Shown here: piece by piece, positions 48,816 to 61,303 of the stretch
Layout: the number at the start of each line of letters is the position of its first letter
Position numbering within the stretch: position 1 is the stretch's first letter
Assembly (NCBI RefSeq): GCF_030463535.1
Contig: NC_132880.1
Span: 37,121,842 to 37,185,841 of the forward strand
Direction of reading: 5' to 3'
Origin: Salminus brasiliensis
Lineage: Eukaryota > Chordata > Actinopteri > Characiformes > Bryconidae
DNA: 64,000 nt
Notes under the pieces: generated by a model
What the model saw: only the letters and a program-made list of their open reading frames with translations
The model's database searches: none
Told to the model about the DNA's origin: nothing
Position numbers and translations under genes: made by a program

Positions 48816-50219
48816 GTAATTTGTACTTTGATCTACCACTGAATGGCACACTCTACATGTGCATTTGTTGACAAGCAGAGAGATACAGATTGTCAACTGA
48901 CGCGAAAGAAGCATGTGAACTGACATGGTAGAGTGATATTGCAGGATTTTACACAAATATGCTTTATGCAGTTCTCACAAGCGGTGTCCTACCCACTTTA
49001 CCGGAGTTAGACACTGGAAATACAAGGATAGCGAAAGAATTCTCCCAATTACGAATCAGTGGATCACCACAATGATTTATAGCTGTTAGTATAAGGTACA
49101 GTTGGTACATGAAGTTACTTTAAGTGAATTAACACACGTATTAACATACATATTCCAAATAGCATAATGTGTAACAGACAGCCAGTAATACTGACAGCAT
49201 CCTAAATTTAAAAGATGCTAACCATTTTTCAAAATCTTAGATTGATTAGTGTGTGTGTTCCCATATATAAAAACAAATATCACTGTCACTATGCCAGTGT
49301 TTTTACACAAACCTTTTCAATTGTAATTTTGCTTATAGTGGTGCAGACTCCAATGCACAAGTTAGAATGGCCCTAAATGATCGCATTATGCCTTCTTTCC
49401 TCAAACAGACAGAAACCTACGCATAGCAGTAGCCTCATTAACCCCTCATTGTGGATGCAGAAAGGTCAGGAAGAGCAGAAGGATGAAGTGTGGGAGAGTC
49501 AGTGCAACACTGAAATATTGAAGCATGTATGTGGTTTGAATGAAATGAAGGACATTTGGTGACTGATGGACCTTTCTTTCCATTTTTCTGCATTATAGCT
49601 TTGCCCCTCTAATGACTTAAGAGGACAAACAGTTGGAAAGGGCATAGAGAAGGTTTCACATTTATGTAAGTGTACTCTAAAGTAAAGTCTGCTTGCTTTG
49701 CGCAGTGCAGAGTTGGCTTGTTGTTTAGGGCTGCTAGCCCCTTCTAAAAGAACAATCTCTACCAAAACACCCTCACGCATTCTCCCTAAACCCAGCAGCT
49801 TTGAGGATGTGCCACTTCCACTCATCTGCTTCTTCATCCCTCCAGCCATGGAGAAGATGTCTAACCAGGCAAACCACAGGCTCCTATCCAAGCCAATTTA
49901 TCCACACAGCCATCCACAACAGCCTACTCAGCCTTTTTTACTCTGGCTTCTCTCATTTATTGATATGAATGTCAGAAGATAGTATTGAACTAAGTGCATG
50001 TAACACTATATTAGTCTCGTCTGCACGTCTGGCTCAGTGAGTTAGCCTAACAGTATTATACAGTAACTCACATTAACATTGCACTATGGGATGAAACATT
50101 TAAACACATTTTTATATACAGTTTTAGGATGTGTTTAATGTTTAATCCCATAGTTGGATTAAATTATTAACTCACATGTTAATGTGAGAATACCAGTGTG
50201 TGTTTGGATCATTGACATC
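48816..50219. other. Intergenic DNA, no gene recognised
   Basis: No protein recognised; the 130-codon - strand frame at 49499-49891 has no homologue that I know and no splice context. Confidence 0.35.
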
Positions 50220-50870
50220 TTGCAGAAGTCACTTTCTTAAGTTTAAGCCTTTTTACAGATGGTTATATATTTACATCCAGGATTTGCTGCTATTTTGTGG
50301 AATCTATTCTTCCCTCCATCCATGCAATCCATGCCACTTCCAGCTACAAAACCTAGAAGCATGATAGATTTCACTCATTCCTTACAGCTGGTGTGATTTT
50401 CATGAAATGCAGTTCTGTTTCTTCCCCAGCCAGACCTGACTGTGAGCAAAGAGTTTGTGAGTCCACAGATTCTTGACATCTCATGAGCATACTATCAGCT
50501 CTGTCTAAAAGTTTTGTTGGTCTTCCAGATCTCATCTCGATCTCCACTGTTCCCCTGAACTGCCATTTCTTAATAGCATTCAACACAGTAGGAACTGCAA
50601 GCAGAAAAACCTGGGCTCCTTTTGCCTTATGGGCATTGGTGACTTTTGTTTTCAACTCTTTAGACAATTGGTTAGAGGAGCTCCTGCTTGATGAGTGTTA
50701 GTACAAGGTTTAAATAGTCAGATCATTTAAAAAGCTTGGAAATGTCATTAAGCTGACAGTTTGTAATTACAGCTGATATCATGCCTCAGGCCAGATTTGC
50801 TAATCAAGGTCTGAGACCTTGAAAATCTGAGCCTTTGCAATGGTTAGGGTGTCTAAACATTTGCAGTGAA
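50220..50870 (-). pseudogene. Degraded Tc1-like element, family D, copy 1
   Basis: The - strand frame at 50371-50667 reads MSKELKTKVTNAHKAKGAQV, then AIKKWQFRGTVEIEMRSGRPTKL when read through, which is the Tc1 DNA-binding domain with its SGRPTKL linker. The catalytic half is deleted. The sequence at 50279-50345 matches 59328-59395, so both are the same family. Confidence 0.65.
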
Positions 50871-53424
50871 CACATATATGATTTTAATTAAATGTTTATT
50901 AATTGTATGAAGTCTAGAAATATATTCTAGATATATTTTGAATGAAGATCAAATATGTAAGTGATTCCGTAATCAATGATAAAGCAGCACAACACTGAGA
51001 AGGAAGTTACCAAACCATTCACATGTAGAATTATTGTGACAGATAACTTAAAAGCAATGAATACATACTTGTGGTATATTTGTCATTTTGTAAGTTCTTA
51101 AACCTCAAATAAATATTGAAGAAAACTTTTAGCATCTATAAAATTTTAGTCTACTGAACAAAATGATCATTTCTTCTATCGAGAGAAAATGGGGAAAAGA
51201 TCCATGGCTCAGGTTAGCTACCATCCTCTCTTGATTCTGGTGGCAGGAGCCAGAAATTCCCTTTATCAGATGGTGGTAGTGCAGGTGGGATCGATAGCGC
51301 CTTGGCCTATGACTGTGAGACAGTTCCTGGATCACAGCCTGCTCTCATCCTCTGTTCTATTGATCTTCATTACCTTCGCAGGACCGGGGCTGCCCATCTC
51401 TAAACCTGGCCAGGCAAGACACCGTCCAGCAACGGTATGGCTACTGCTTTTATCTTATATTAGAGTTCACTCAAAGTGTTCATTACAACAGTGGACATTG
51501 CTCTCATTCCAAAAGAAAGTCTAACCACTGAAGCTCAAAATCTTGTTTATTCTACAGATAACAATATTCTGAATGTGTACTGAACGTATGCAAACAATGA
51601 GCTTTGGAGTACGAGTGTCTCATTTTTGTCACCTCAACACATCTCAAGCAAAACGCATTGTTCCTTTACCATGCTGGGCTGGCAAGGTGACTTTCAAAAT
51701 AATAATAAAAATATATATTCATACTCATGCGTCTTGCTTAGTGGTACATGACTGTGTGGATTACTACATTCATTTTTTTTCTTTCAGCACTTCTTTAGCA
51801 CACTAGACCCCTAGCAACAAGACCTTGCCTTAAAGATATAAGCCACGACATGATGTATTACCAGAGGAGCAATAGAATATGATTTTCCCAGCAGTCTCCC
51901 TGCAAGCACACATGGACTGGAATTCCATAATAAAGTGAAACAGAACTTAGGGCAGCTGATTGAAGCGATGACATTACTACTATCTAATAATGATGAACAG
52001 AAATCCACCATATTCTTAACCTAGTCCATGATGCAGGCAGGCCTTTTATCTGCTATCATCTGTACTTCTCCTTCCTCGTTTCTCCCCTCTCACATGCAGA
52101 GAGAAAGTAAAAAAGGTGAGTGTAAGAATGAGAGATAAGGAGGGGAGTAAATTAGGCCACTTTACTGAATAGCAAAGCTCTGAGGTGCTACTCTCCTTCA
52201 CTGAGTAAGGCTAATTCAATTCCCTCCCCACCTCTGTCCCATCAAAGGCTGCTTTAGAGGAGGCCACATCAAAGCCATTCTAGAAAACACACAATGATTG
52301 TAACTCAGTTGTTTCTAGCCCTGACATTGACTGCAGGGCAGGATAAATGTGGTAGAGAGACAAAACACTCTGTCTCTTCACTCACGCCTTAATAATCACC
52401 TGACAGAGAACCTAAGGCTGTGACCTCTTTAGTAATGCAAATTCGGCTAGAAAGAGCTATGAAGTCATTTCGGATCACTTCTATTGGTCCATTTGTCACG
52501 ATATTCACACAATGTAAAGTACAGCTGGTCAGTGATGTGCCTGGGCTGAAGCAGCCTCCACAGAAGTGTGATGTGCCACCACAGATGCCCCCACCCACTA
52601 AAGCTTGTAGTTGATTTGTTATTTGGTTGTCAATGCTGAATAGGGTTGAGTATGGTACTTCTTTTTACAAAGAAAAAGTGGTTGTAAGTTGAAAGGTGGT
52701 CTGAGACGTGTCTGAGCCACACTGTAGTAGTGTAGATATCCATCTTCAACAACCAAGACCCCTCCCATTACAGGCGAAACACCTCTCCGTGCAATACATT
52801 GGCTGGGGATGTGATCTGTGTCTGTAAATTAGCCTCATGCCTTTGGGGTTTGGTTTTGTTCAGACTATGACGATCAAACTGCAGTGTACCATTACATCCC
52901 TGGTAAAGATAGTAGATATTAGAGGCAGATAGTAGAGGCACAAGATAACTAATTATGGAACAATATATAGACAACAATTTTTAATTTATGTCCTTTCAGT
53001 CACACAAACACATGAATACATAACTGATAATCAAAGCACAATTTTAAACTAAACTAAACTAAATTGAATGCAGGCATCCAAGTTTCTTGTGCAGACTAAT
53101 GGTTAACAACCAGATAAATGAGCTTGACCCTCAGCACCAACTTCGGCCACTTTAATGGATCCGCCTTGGTGTGTTTCTTTGCAGTACTTAAGAATCTGAT
53201 TAATAGTGTGTGATTGGATCGATAGAACCACCTCCTAAAGGAGAATCTTCCTGCAAGAGTCTATTAGCATATCTTGTATATTTATAGGAAAGTATCAATA
53301 CTTTGAAAAACACTGAGAGCAAGTAATGCCAGGAGAGGGCAAAGTGTGATAGCCCCCTGCAAATGAAATGGAAGTAAGTGGTGGGGGACCATTGGTATTC
53401 TGGTATTGGTATTGGTACTATTGG

Positions 53425-53427
<3 letters not shown>
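50871..53427. other. Intergenic DNA, no gene recognised
   Basis: The 111-codon frame at 51189-51524 is unconvincing (no homology, no splice context). Nothing else recognised. Confidence 0.35.

Positions 53428-53474
<47 letters not shown>
53428..53474. repeat. (CA)n microsatellite
   Basis: Pure CA. Gives artificial Cys-Val frames on the - strand. Confidence 0.97.
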
Positions 53475-53475
<1 letters not shown>

Positions 53476-53611
53476 GTGAGAGTAGCAATATGTTAGAGGG
53501 CAGTGCTAGCAGGGGACAGAAATCTTTATGTGCACACACACGCACAACATTTTTAGCAGTGATGATGTGCATGGTAACATCTAAAGAAGAGAGAAAAAAG
53601 CTAAAACTATG

Positions 53612-53613
<2 letters not shown>

Positions 53614-53655
<42 letters not shown>
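53614..53655. repeat. (CA)n microsatellite
   Basis: Pure CA, 140 bp after the previous tract. Confidence 0.97.
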
Positions 53656-53658
<3 letters not shown>

Positions 53659-53947
53659 ACCGCCACTGATTAGTCTGACAGTTGGACCTGGGAGACTGCA
53701 GACATGCTGAGGATTCTGATCAGATGACCTGGCTAAGCGTGTTGCTCCACTTGCCACAGTAATTAGAAGATTTTCCCCAAACTGGCAGCTGCTGACAGGG
53801 GCCTGATCATACTGAGAGCTCTGGGAGATCAATGTCAGACATCAGTCATTGATTGTATTGCTGTTCATTGCATGGCACACTTAGATGTTGGGATTCAGTC
53901 TGGTTCCACTGACTGAAAGTAATCACTGCAGACCCTCTATGTCAATA

Positions 53948-54060
53948 TAAACTAAATGGACAAAAGTATTGGGACACCTTCTGTTCTATTCAATTCAAAC
54001 TTCGATGCAACCTCACCTGTTTCTGCCACCCCTTAAGCAATTTGGCTCTTCATTTTGGTG
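53948..54060. mobile_element. Tc1-type MITE, family A, left-end fragment
   Basis: TAAATGGACAAAAGTATTGG followed by GACACCTTCTG, the family A terminus. The rest does not align with other copies. Confidence 0.45.
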
Positions 54061-54319
54061 GGCAGTGTTGACTTGTGTGCTACATTTATAACAGATCTCC
54101 CTTTACTGTCTTTCAGAAATGTTGTCCTGAGTCTCATTGTGTCTCTTAGGATAGCGTCTATCAAGGGTGTATTGACAACAAAAATCAGCCTGGGAATTTG
54201 CTGTCAAACATTAGGGATGGTGTGTGGTGTTGTCCTCACCATCACTTGCAGACTGTTAAAATAAATAAATTATCTTAGCACACAGTTTCCTTCCTATCCA
54301 TTGCTCTATGTTAGCATGA

Positions 54320-54480
54320 ATGTTCACACATCTGCTTTATGAAGTCTTGCATTGTGTTGTGCTGCTCTATGTTGCACCATACACCTCTCGGAACATCATT
54401 TCGCTCCACTCTGTTCTGGTACACAGATAAACAACATACAAACCTTTTGTTGACCTGAACTTGACCTGACCTGACTGTCC
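54320..54480 (+). repeat. LINE 3' UTR relic
   Basis: Has the TTGCACCAT, ACATCATTTCGCTCCACT and terminal CTTGACCTGACCTGACT pattern seen at the 3' ends of fish LINE copies. Assigned from memory. Confidence 0.4.
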
Positions 54481-55774
54481 ATACTTTTAACAACTCCTGG
54501 CAAAATACTAACTGCCTGAGAGCTATATACTTTCAGTTGTGATGGCAACTGCTACTTACTGTTGTGGATTTCACCAACTGTGTTACTAAGATACAGCTTA
54601 GATGACCTATTGAATATCTGTATGAATATAAGCTAGATAATGTTACTGTTGGGTAAGACTACCAGCTCTCACAAGACTGGCTCACTGGGGCAATCCCCAA
54701 TGCCCAAGCCATGACTGGCTTCTACAACACAATAATAAACCACAACATACATCAAAATCACCATGATCTAGGGTTGTAGTACTATAAATGAGTGGGCTTG
54801 GTCTTGTCTTGTTCTCCACTTTTTTTGAACTCGGCCTTGCCTTGGTCCCTGGATGAGGTGGACTCAGAAATTGATGTTGAGATCAGCCGAGTGCATCTGT
54901 CTGAAGTATCAATAATTAGAAACCTTAGTTTTTTTTCTATCGTTATTGAATATCAGTAACGTTTAAGGGTGTACAAATCAATGTAACTCAACTCTCCATT
55001 AAACCCACTGTACTCCATGTAGCATTGTACAATGCTGTTTAGCATCATGTAGCATAGTGCAGAATCCGTTGGGATTAAAGTGCAGATAAATGTCACTTTT
55101 AAGCTGACACTTATTTCTCATGTTTGTTTTGAGCTTGCTACCTTTTCTGAAGCTTTGAAGTAAAAAAGGCCAGGATACTAAAGTTAGATTGCCTTTAGCC
55201 TGTTTAAATCTCTGTGTATATTTTTTAAACCACGCATTATTCACTATAGCTTTCTTTGGTCTCAATGTGACTTTAACATACTGTAGTAATGGCAGGATGA
55301 CTGGAGCACTGGAATGTGCTGAGAAATTGAGCAATTGAGCAGAGTTGTTGAGTGATGGCACAAAGATGTCCAATTGTTCCTTTCCATGATGACTTAACAG
55401 GACAGGCTTAGTTTGAGGGCAGATTGAAATGTTATAATTATGTTTTCACATTTAATAATAAAAATGAATGGAAGGGATGTTGTTGGTTTATGTTCAGTTG
55501 ACTTTATATGGTGACTTCTGATTAAGTTTTAGACAAGAAGGGACACAGAATCATCCCCATTTGTTTGCTTTAAAAAGTTACATTGCCTTCGGCAGACTAA
55601 AAATATAATGCATAATTCTATATTTAAAATATCTTCATTCTCGCAAATATTATTTATGTGTTGTGTTTTAGTCACATTAGTCATAGCTATGTTAGTGTAA
55701 CAATGAGAAAGGAGATTGGATGTAAATGCAGGCTGCTTTACTAGGAGCTATGAGTCAAAAATCTGAGTCAGAAT
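54481..55774. other. Intergenic DNA, no gene recognised
   Basis: A 124-codon - strand frame (54999-55373) has no recognised homologue. Confidence 0.35.
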
Positions 55775-56737
55775 AACAGTCAGAGGTCGAGTCATTGGCA
55801 AACTACATCCGGGCAGAAACAGAATCAGAGAAGGAACAAGAACTGTTACAGAACCAAGCACACAGGTTTAGTAGCAGTATTACATGACTCAGGAGAGAGA
55901 CGAGGCAGTGAGAGTCTTTACAAGAAACAAATGATTAGGTGCAGGTGTGTGAGAGAAGGCGCAACCGGTGATTAATAGTTTGGCAATGTCGAACATGGGA
56001 GCTTGGAGGGAGGTAAAGGGGCATGTCTGACAGTTAGTCGCAAATCTGAATAAAAGCAGTCATCTTACAAGGTGTGCACTGAGTGAGTATTCTGAAATAT
56101 GCAAGAATTTAATATACCTTACTTGTTTTTTTTTTTTTTTTGCCTTTTTATCACAGCCCTCCACTCAGGCTCACAAAGGACAAGCTCAGGCTTATTTAAA
56201 TGACCACATATGAGGATTCATCTGCAGACTACACCATACCTGGTACTTGTAAGCTAACAGCACGAGGAAACTGTCCAGGCTTTTGAATGCATCATTTAAG
56301 GACCTGTCAGGTTATAAATGAACAAAAGTCCACAATATAAAGAGTCTTAGTCTTAGTTAAGTATTGGGACACCACAAGCTGTCATAACAGCTTCAATGCA
56401 TCTTAGCATAGATTCTACAAAGTGTTTTAAATGTACAGGTTGGATAGAGCACCATTCAGCCAGAGGATATTGTCTCAATTGGTGTTTTGATGATGATGGT
56501 GATGGAGAACACTGTCTATAATCTCACCCAAGATTTCAACCTGATTAAGATGTAATGATTGTGAAGGCCACATCATATGATTTACATAATTTTCATATTC
56601 ATCAAACCATTCAGTGACCTCTCTGTGCCCTGTGAATGAAGGCATTGCTGTCCGTAAAGAGTTAATTCCCATTAGGACAGAAATGTTTTATCGTAGGATA
56701 GAGGTGATCAGTCCAAATAAGTGTACATTCACAAAAC
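55775..56737. repeat. Tandem duplication, copy 1 (about 963 bp period)
   Basis: Copy 1 begins with CAGTCAGAGGTCGAGTCATT and ends after GATCAGTCCAAATAAGTG. Copy 2 follows directly. The unit includes a Tc1-derived piece (AAGTATTGGGACACCACAAG to AGGACAGAAATG) in which the - strand keeps WPSQSLHLNQVEI, a worn [12 protein letters not shown]. Confidence 0.85.
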
Positions 56738-57680
56738 AACAGTCCGAGGTCAGATCTTTGGCAAACTACATCCAGAAGGGCAGAGACAGAATCAGAGAAG
56801 GAACAAGAACCGTTACAGAACCAAGCACACAGGTTCAGCAGCAGTATTACATGACTCAGGAGAGAGACAAGACGAAAGACTTACTGCCAGTGAGAGTCTT
56901 TACAAGAAACAAATGATTAGGTGCAGGTGTGTGAGAGAAGGCGCAACCGGTGATTAATAGTTTGGCAATGCTGAGCATGGAAGCTTGGAGGGAGGTAACG
57001 GGGCATGTCTGACAGTTAGTCGCATCTTACAAGGTGTGACTATTCTGAAATATGCTAGAATTTAATATACCTTACTTGTTTATTTTCCCTTTAATCGCAG
57101 CCCTCCACACTAAAGGACAAGCTCAGGCTTATTTAAATGATCGCATAGGAGGATTCAGCTACAGACTATAGCATACCTGGTACTCGTGAGCTAACAGCAC
57201 GAGGGAACTGTCCTGGCTTTTGAATGCATCATCTAAGGACCTGTCAGGTTATAAATGAACAAAAGTCCACAATATAAAGAGTCTTAGTCTTAGTAAAGTA
57301 TTGGGACACCACAAGCTGCCATAACAGCTTCAATGCATCTTAGCATAGATTCTACAAAGTGTTTTAAATGTACTGGATGGACAGAGCACCATTCAGCCAG
57401 AGGATATTGTCTCAATTGGTGTTTTAATGATGTTGGTGATGGAGAACACTATCTAAGATCAAGTCCATAATCTCACCCAAGATTTCAACCTAATTAAGAT
57501 CTAATGATTGTAAAGGCCACGGCATATAATTTACATCATTTTCATAATCATCAAACCATTCAGTGACCTCTCTGTGCCCTGTGAAGGAAGACATTGCTGT
57601 CCTGGAAGAGTCCATTCCCATTAGGACAGAAATGCCTCATCGTAGGATAGAGGTGATCAGTCCAAATAAGTTCACATTGT
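56738..57680. repeat. Tandem duplication, copy 2
   Basis: Aligns with copy 1 over almost its whole length with small indels (for example the T-run at 56127-56141 is shorter here, and the antisense coil-like GATGATGATGG run differs). Ends after GATCAGTCCAAATAAGTTC near 57675. Confidence 0.85.
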
Positions 57681-58962
57681 TTTGTGGCACAGTGGACAAT
57701 GACCCTGACCTCTAATAGGACCCAAAGTATGTAGACCCCAACCATGCCAGTCTCTGAACCCCCTCACTGAAAGGGTCAAGCATTCATGCCTGCATTGTTC
57801 CCTTGGTCTATACCACACATGCATTTTTGACCACAATTTCCAGTCCTATTTATGGATGTTTTCCTTATAGATATTAATACAGATGTACAGATTACTTGTT
57901 ACAGATCATGGAAGCATGTCCTCTGCTTAATTGTATAATTTACTACACCTGCCTGGAAGCATATGCACTCATTATGGTTCTCAACTAATTTCTTCAGACT
58001 TTGTCTTTCATTTATCACATGTCTGAAGGGTAATATGCATTTTGAAGCAACAATGAGGTTGAGCATGCAGTACATTGTTGCACTCTAGCACCCCCTATAG
58101 ACTATGCACATTACTTTCAACTTTAAAAGTCAGAGAACATTAAGGACTATTTATTGCCTTGTACAAGTCCAGTTTCAGCAGCTGAGACAGATGGCAGCTG
58201 ATGTAGTATGAAAGTACAAATCATCATTCCAAGGAAATGACACAATCAAAAGGTCTAATAATCAACATTTGGTCACCCTAATAAATTAATAGTCGAATCA
58301 TAAGCATTAAAGGATTTACTAGCCATTTCATTCACAGGGTCACCTTAATTTACGAGCAAAGAAATATACCCGTACGCCTGAACAATCTCCGGTCACATTC
58401 TAATGTCACGGACTGAAAGAGATACTTTCACAGCATATGCACAGCATTTCTTTGAGGAAATTTCAAATAAGGTACACTGCCTGATCAAGACAACCCTTAG
58501 ATCAAATATAGTAATAGTACTAACTAGTCACATAGCCATCTAACATATAATAATGCTAATAATCATAAAAAATATGAAAAAAAAAACATGACTGCTTAAA
58601 CTTAATTGTTAGTTAATGGATGACTCCATGCCATCGTAGCACACCATACCCAAGACTTCACTGTTAACTAACTATTGAAATGGAGCAGGAGCGCTAGAAT
58701 TAAGTGCTTGCATGCTGAGTTTACATACATTAACAGCTCTAATGAATTGAATACAGCTTGATTAACCATTCATTTAGGCTTACATGCCTACATCTTTAAT
58801 TAATAAAGAAAACTACCGCAGCACCAACCAAGTAGTGTAGAAAATCATGGTTGGAAATATAATACAGCGGATGCTTTAAATATGTTTACTCAACCATGAA
58901 CATTGCAACCATATAGAAGGAAATATTTCTAAATTAAATCACAGACAGGGGAAACATGGCAT
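57681..58962. other. Intergenic DNA, no gene recognised
   Basis: No open frame of note. A weak reverse CTCF-like motif (complement of 58086-58100, TATAGGGGGTGCTAG) is present. Confidence 0.4.
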
Positions 58963-58976
58963 AAGAGTTTATGACA

Positions 58977-59044
<68 letters not shown>

Positions 59045-59058
59045 TGTCATAAACTCTT
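58963..59058. repeat. Perfect 96-nt palindrome with (AT)32 core
   Basis: Arms AAGAGTTTATGACAGC (58963-58978) and its exact reverse complement (59043-59058) enclose 64 bases of pure AT. Confidence 0.93.
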
Positions 59059-59440
59059 GTCTTTCAGTTCTTGTAGTTGAAAAAGTATTTTATGCTTTTC
59101 TTTGCAGAAAGCCTGGAGATATTCTTGGGTCATGTTGGATGCACTACTTGCATAAAGTCTAGCCACAAATTTCCACTGATGATTAGGCCAGGGGATTGTG
59201 AGGGCCATCCCAAAATCTTTAGCTTGTGTTTCTTCAGGTAGTCCATGGTGGATTTTGAGGTATATCTCAAGATCGTTATCCTGTTGCAAAAGCTATTCAG
59301 GCAGATGGTTTGACATTTGCAGTCAGGATTTGCTGATATTTGTGGAATTTATTCTTCCCTTCACCCATGCAGTATTGCCAATGCCACTGGTGGGAACACA
59401 ACATTTTGGAGGTTCTTAGTTATCCTCAGTAGGACACTAG
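59059..59440 (-). pseudogene. Degraded Tc1-like transposase, family D, copy 2
   Basis: The - strand keeps LLQQDNDLEI, then after a frame change YTSKSTMDYLKKHKLKILGW and PSQSPGL, i.e. the second catalytic region up to the position of SPDLNPIE, where the final E is lost. Upstream GRINSTNISKS matches the GRMDSxKYxxI segment. The 59328-59395 part is shared with 50279-50345. Confidence 0.6.
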
Positions 59441-60249
59441 GACTACCTGTGAGTACATTGTGTTTCAACTGTGATAACAGCAACTGAACATTAGAGCTAG
59501 ATTTAGATTTTAACTGTCTTAGGGTGTATATCCCGAAGCACAGCCGGTTTAGAACATTATGGGTTCTTTAAGCCTTAACAATGTTTTGACACTGATTCAC
59601 AAAATCTACTTAAACAAGTTCTTAAAAAATGAATAAACAAAGATCTGTTGAAAGAAACCAGTGTTTATTTTTTAACCATCCTATTGTTGGTATTTTCATG
59701 GCCATGATATTCTTAAAGATCAAAAACAACATTAAACAAACACAACAAACTAAAAACTGAGAGTTTTGCTCAACACTTAAATAACATGTGTGGGGAGCAG
59801 TTGGCTCATAAAGATAAATCAATGTATGAGCGTTTCCTCTACATGTGGTCAAAGGCATCTCTGGGACAATGTTTTTGACAATTTTGTTTGTTAATCTCCA
59901 CAGAGTTTTGAATGTAAATTCAAATTGGGATCTACCATCTAACAGCCATGCAGGGTTGTTTATCCCAGCATTGTGCGTCCACTTGATAAAGGAAAGCATA
60001 TTCAACCTTGGTCTGACTGATATCAACTAATATTATAATCTAATAAAAAAATAGGAGTTAAGCTCATTTCTATATACTTACAGTAAACACTATATACTAT
60101 AATTTTGATAATTCTGGTATGTTAACATAGTATGTACTCACCAAAGTCTGATTGACATTAGGCTACTTCTAAAGATCTTAAAGAAGCATTAGATGATGGA
60201 AATTTTCTCATTCAAAACTGTAAAAGATATAGAATATTCATCTATTCAT
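59441..60249. other. Intergenic DNA, no gene recognised
   Basis: The 134-codon frame at 59622-60026 (- strand) has no recognised homologue. Confidence 0.35.
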
Positions 60250-60576
60250 CTTCTTATCCGCTTCATCCAAGAGAAGGTTCGTAGTAGATCTGGAGCCAAC
60301 CTGGAATCATTAGCAGGCAGGAATACCCACTGGACAGGCTGCTAGTCCATTGCAGGGAGCCACACACAACCAGTCATTCACACACTCACACCTAGGGGCA
60401 TTTTAGCATGGCCAATTCATCTACTATGTGTATTTTTCAGAGGCTGAACTGGAGTACCTGGAGGAAACCTACGTGGGCACAATAAACTCCTCACAGACAT
60501 CGACTGGAGTGAGGTTTGAACCCACGACCCCAGCCCCCTTGAGCTTTGTGACACATGCACTATCTGCAGTGCCATG
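60250..60576 (-). repeat. tRNA-derived SINE, family C, copy 2
   Basis: On the - strand a B-box-like GGGTTCAAACCTCACTCC, then CTGTGAGGAGTT, GTAGGTTTCCTCC, CACACCTAGGGG (complement), AGTGGGTATTCCTGCC and a GAAGCGGATAAG end. This is a common fish SINE body, more complete than 40862-41100. Confidence 0.7.
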
Positions 60577-60599
60577 TAGAACACAATACTAAAAAATAT

Positions 60600-61120
60600 T
60601 TTAGCAATAGCTTCAGCACATGTGTATTAGATGCCTGAGAATTTTTTTTAAACTGTGCCCCAAACTGGATTCTGTCAGTCATGTTCTGTCAATCACTTTA
60701 TAAGACACTGTTCAACACCCTATCCCTGCACCCCAAATCTCCCGTACCACCTCATTACTCCACCTTGATTTTTTTGTCTATATGGCTAGAGAAACATGGA
60801 TGTTTCAGAGACAGGCTTTCCATAACAAATCAAGTAGAAAACATCTTAGAAAGTGGAGTAAAGTAAAGCTTTGGGTGAACCTCCTTCAGAGAATTATATG
60901 TAATACTGGTGGTCTAACACAGGTAGTGACTGATAAACTAATAGGAGGTTATTACAAAGAACTACTGGACATGAATACATTTACCTATCCTCACAGTACC
61001 AAAGCAATACAAGCTGAATTATTTGGGTTTATAGGTCTATTTTCTATAATTATAAAGAAGCTAGTTTTTGTAGTTCACAACACCACATATCAAATGTTAA
61101 CACCATCACGCCACTCAGAC
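60600..61120. repeat. Unclassified dispersed repeat, family B, copy 2
   Basis: Ordered similarity to 33930-34630 (GTGTATTAGATGCC, CTTTGGGTGAACCTCC, GTAGTGACTGATAAACT, CTATCCTCACAGTA, GTTTATAGGTCTAT, CAACACCACATATCA). Open frames inside are short and not shared. Confidence 0.6.
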
Positions 61121-61258
61121 ACATAGTTGGATGGCCAAATGCAATTGCTATACCAAGAAGTATCTGAAGTGAACATGTTACTTAACCACTAGAGGATGTG
61201 TTTTTTTGGATCTACTTTTACTTTTATTAACATTGTTACGTTTCATGATAATATATAT

Positions 61259-61264
<6 letters not shown>

Positions 61265-61300
<36 letters not shown>
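61265..61300. repeat. (TA)n, left of the Tc1 element
   Basis: Pure TA abutting the left end of the element; the matching tract on the other side is 62907-62952. Confidence 0.95.

Positions 61301-61303
<3 letters not shown>

Noticed and set aside
53200-53832. Cys-Val-rich - strand proteins of 83 to 123 residues
   Set aside because: Translated (CA)n microsatellites.
54999-55373. 124-codon - strand frame, at first thought to be a LINE piece
   Set aside because: Only a vague PKKA-type resemblance; no neighbouring LINE motifs.
59622-60026. 134-codon - strand frame
   Set aside because: Low-complexity, hydrophobic tail from AT-rich sequence; no recognisable domain.
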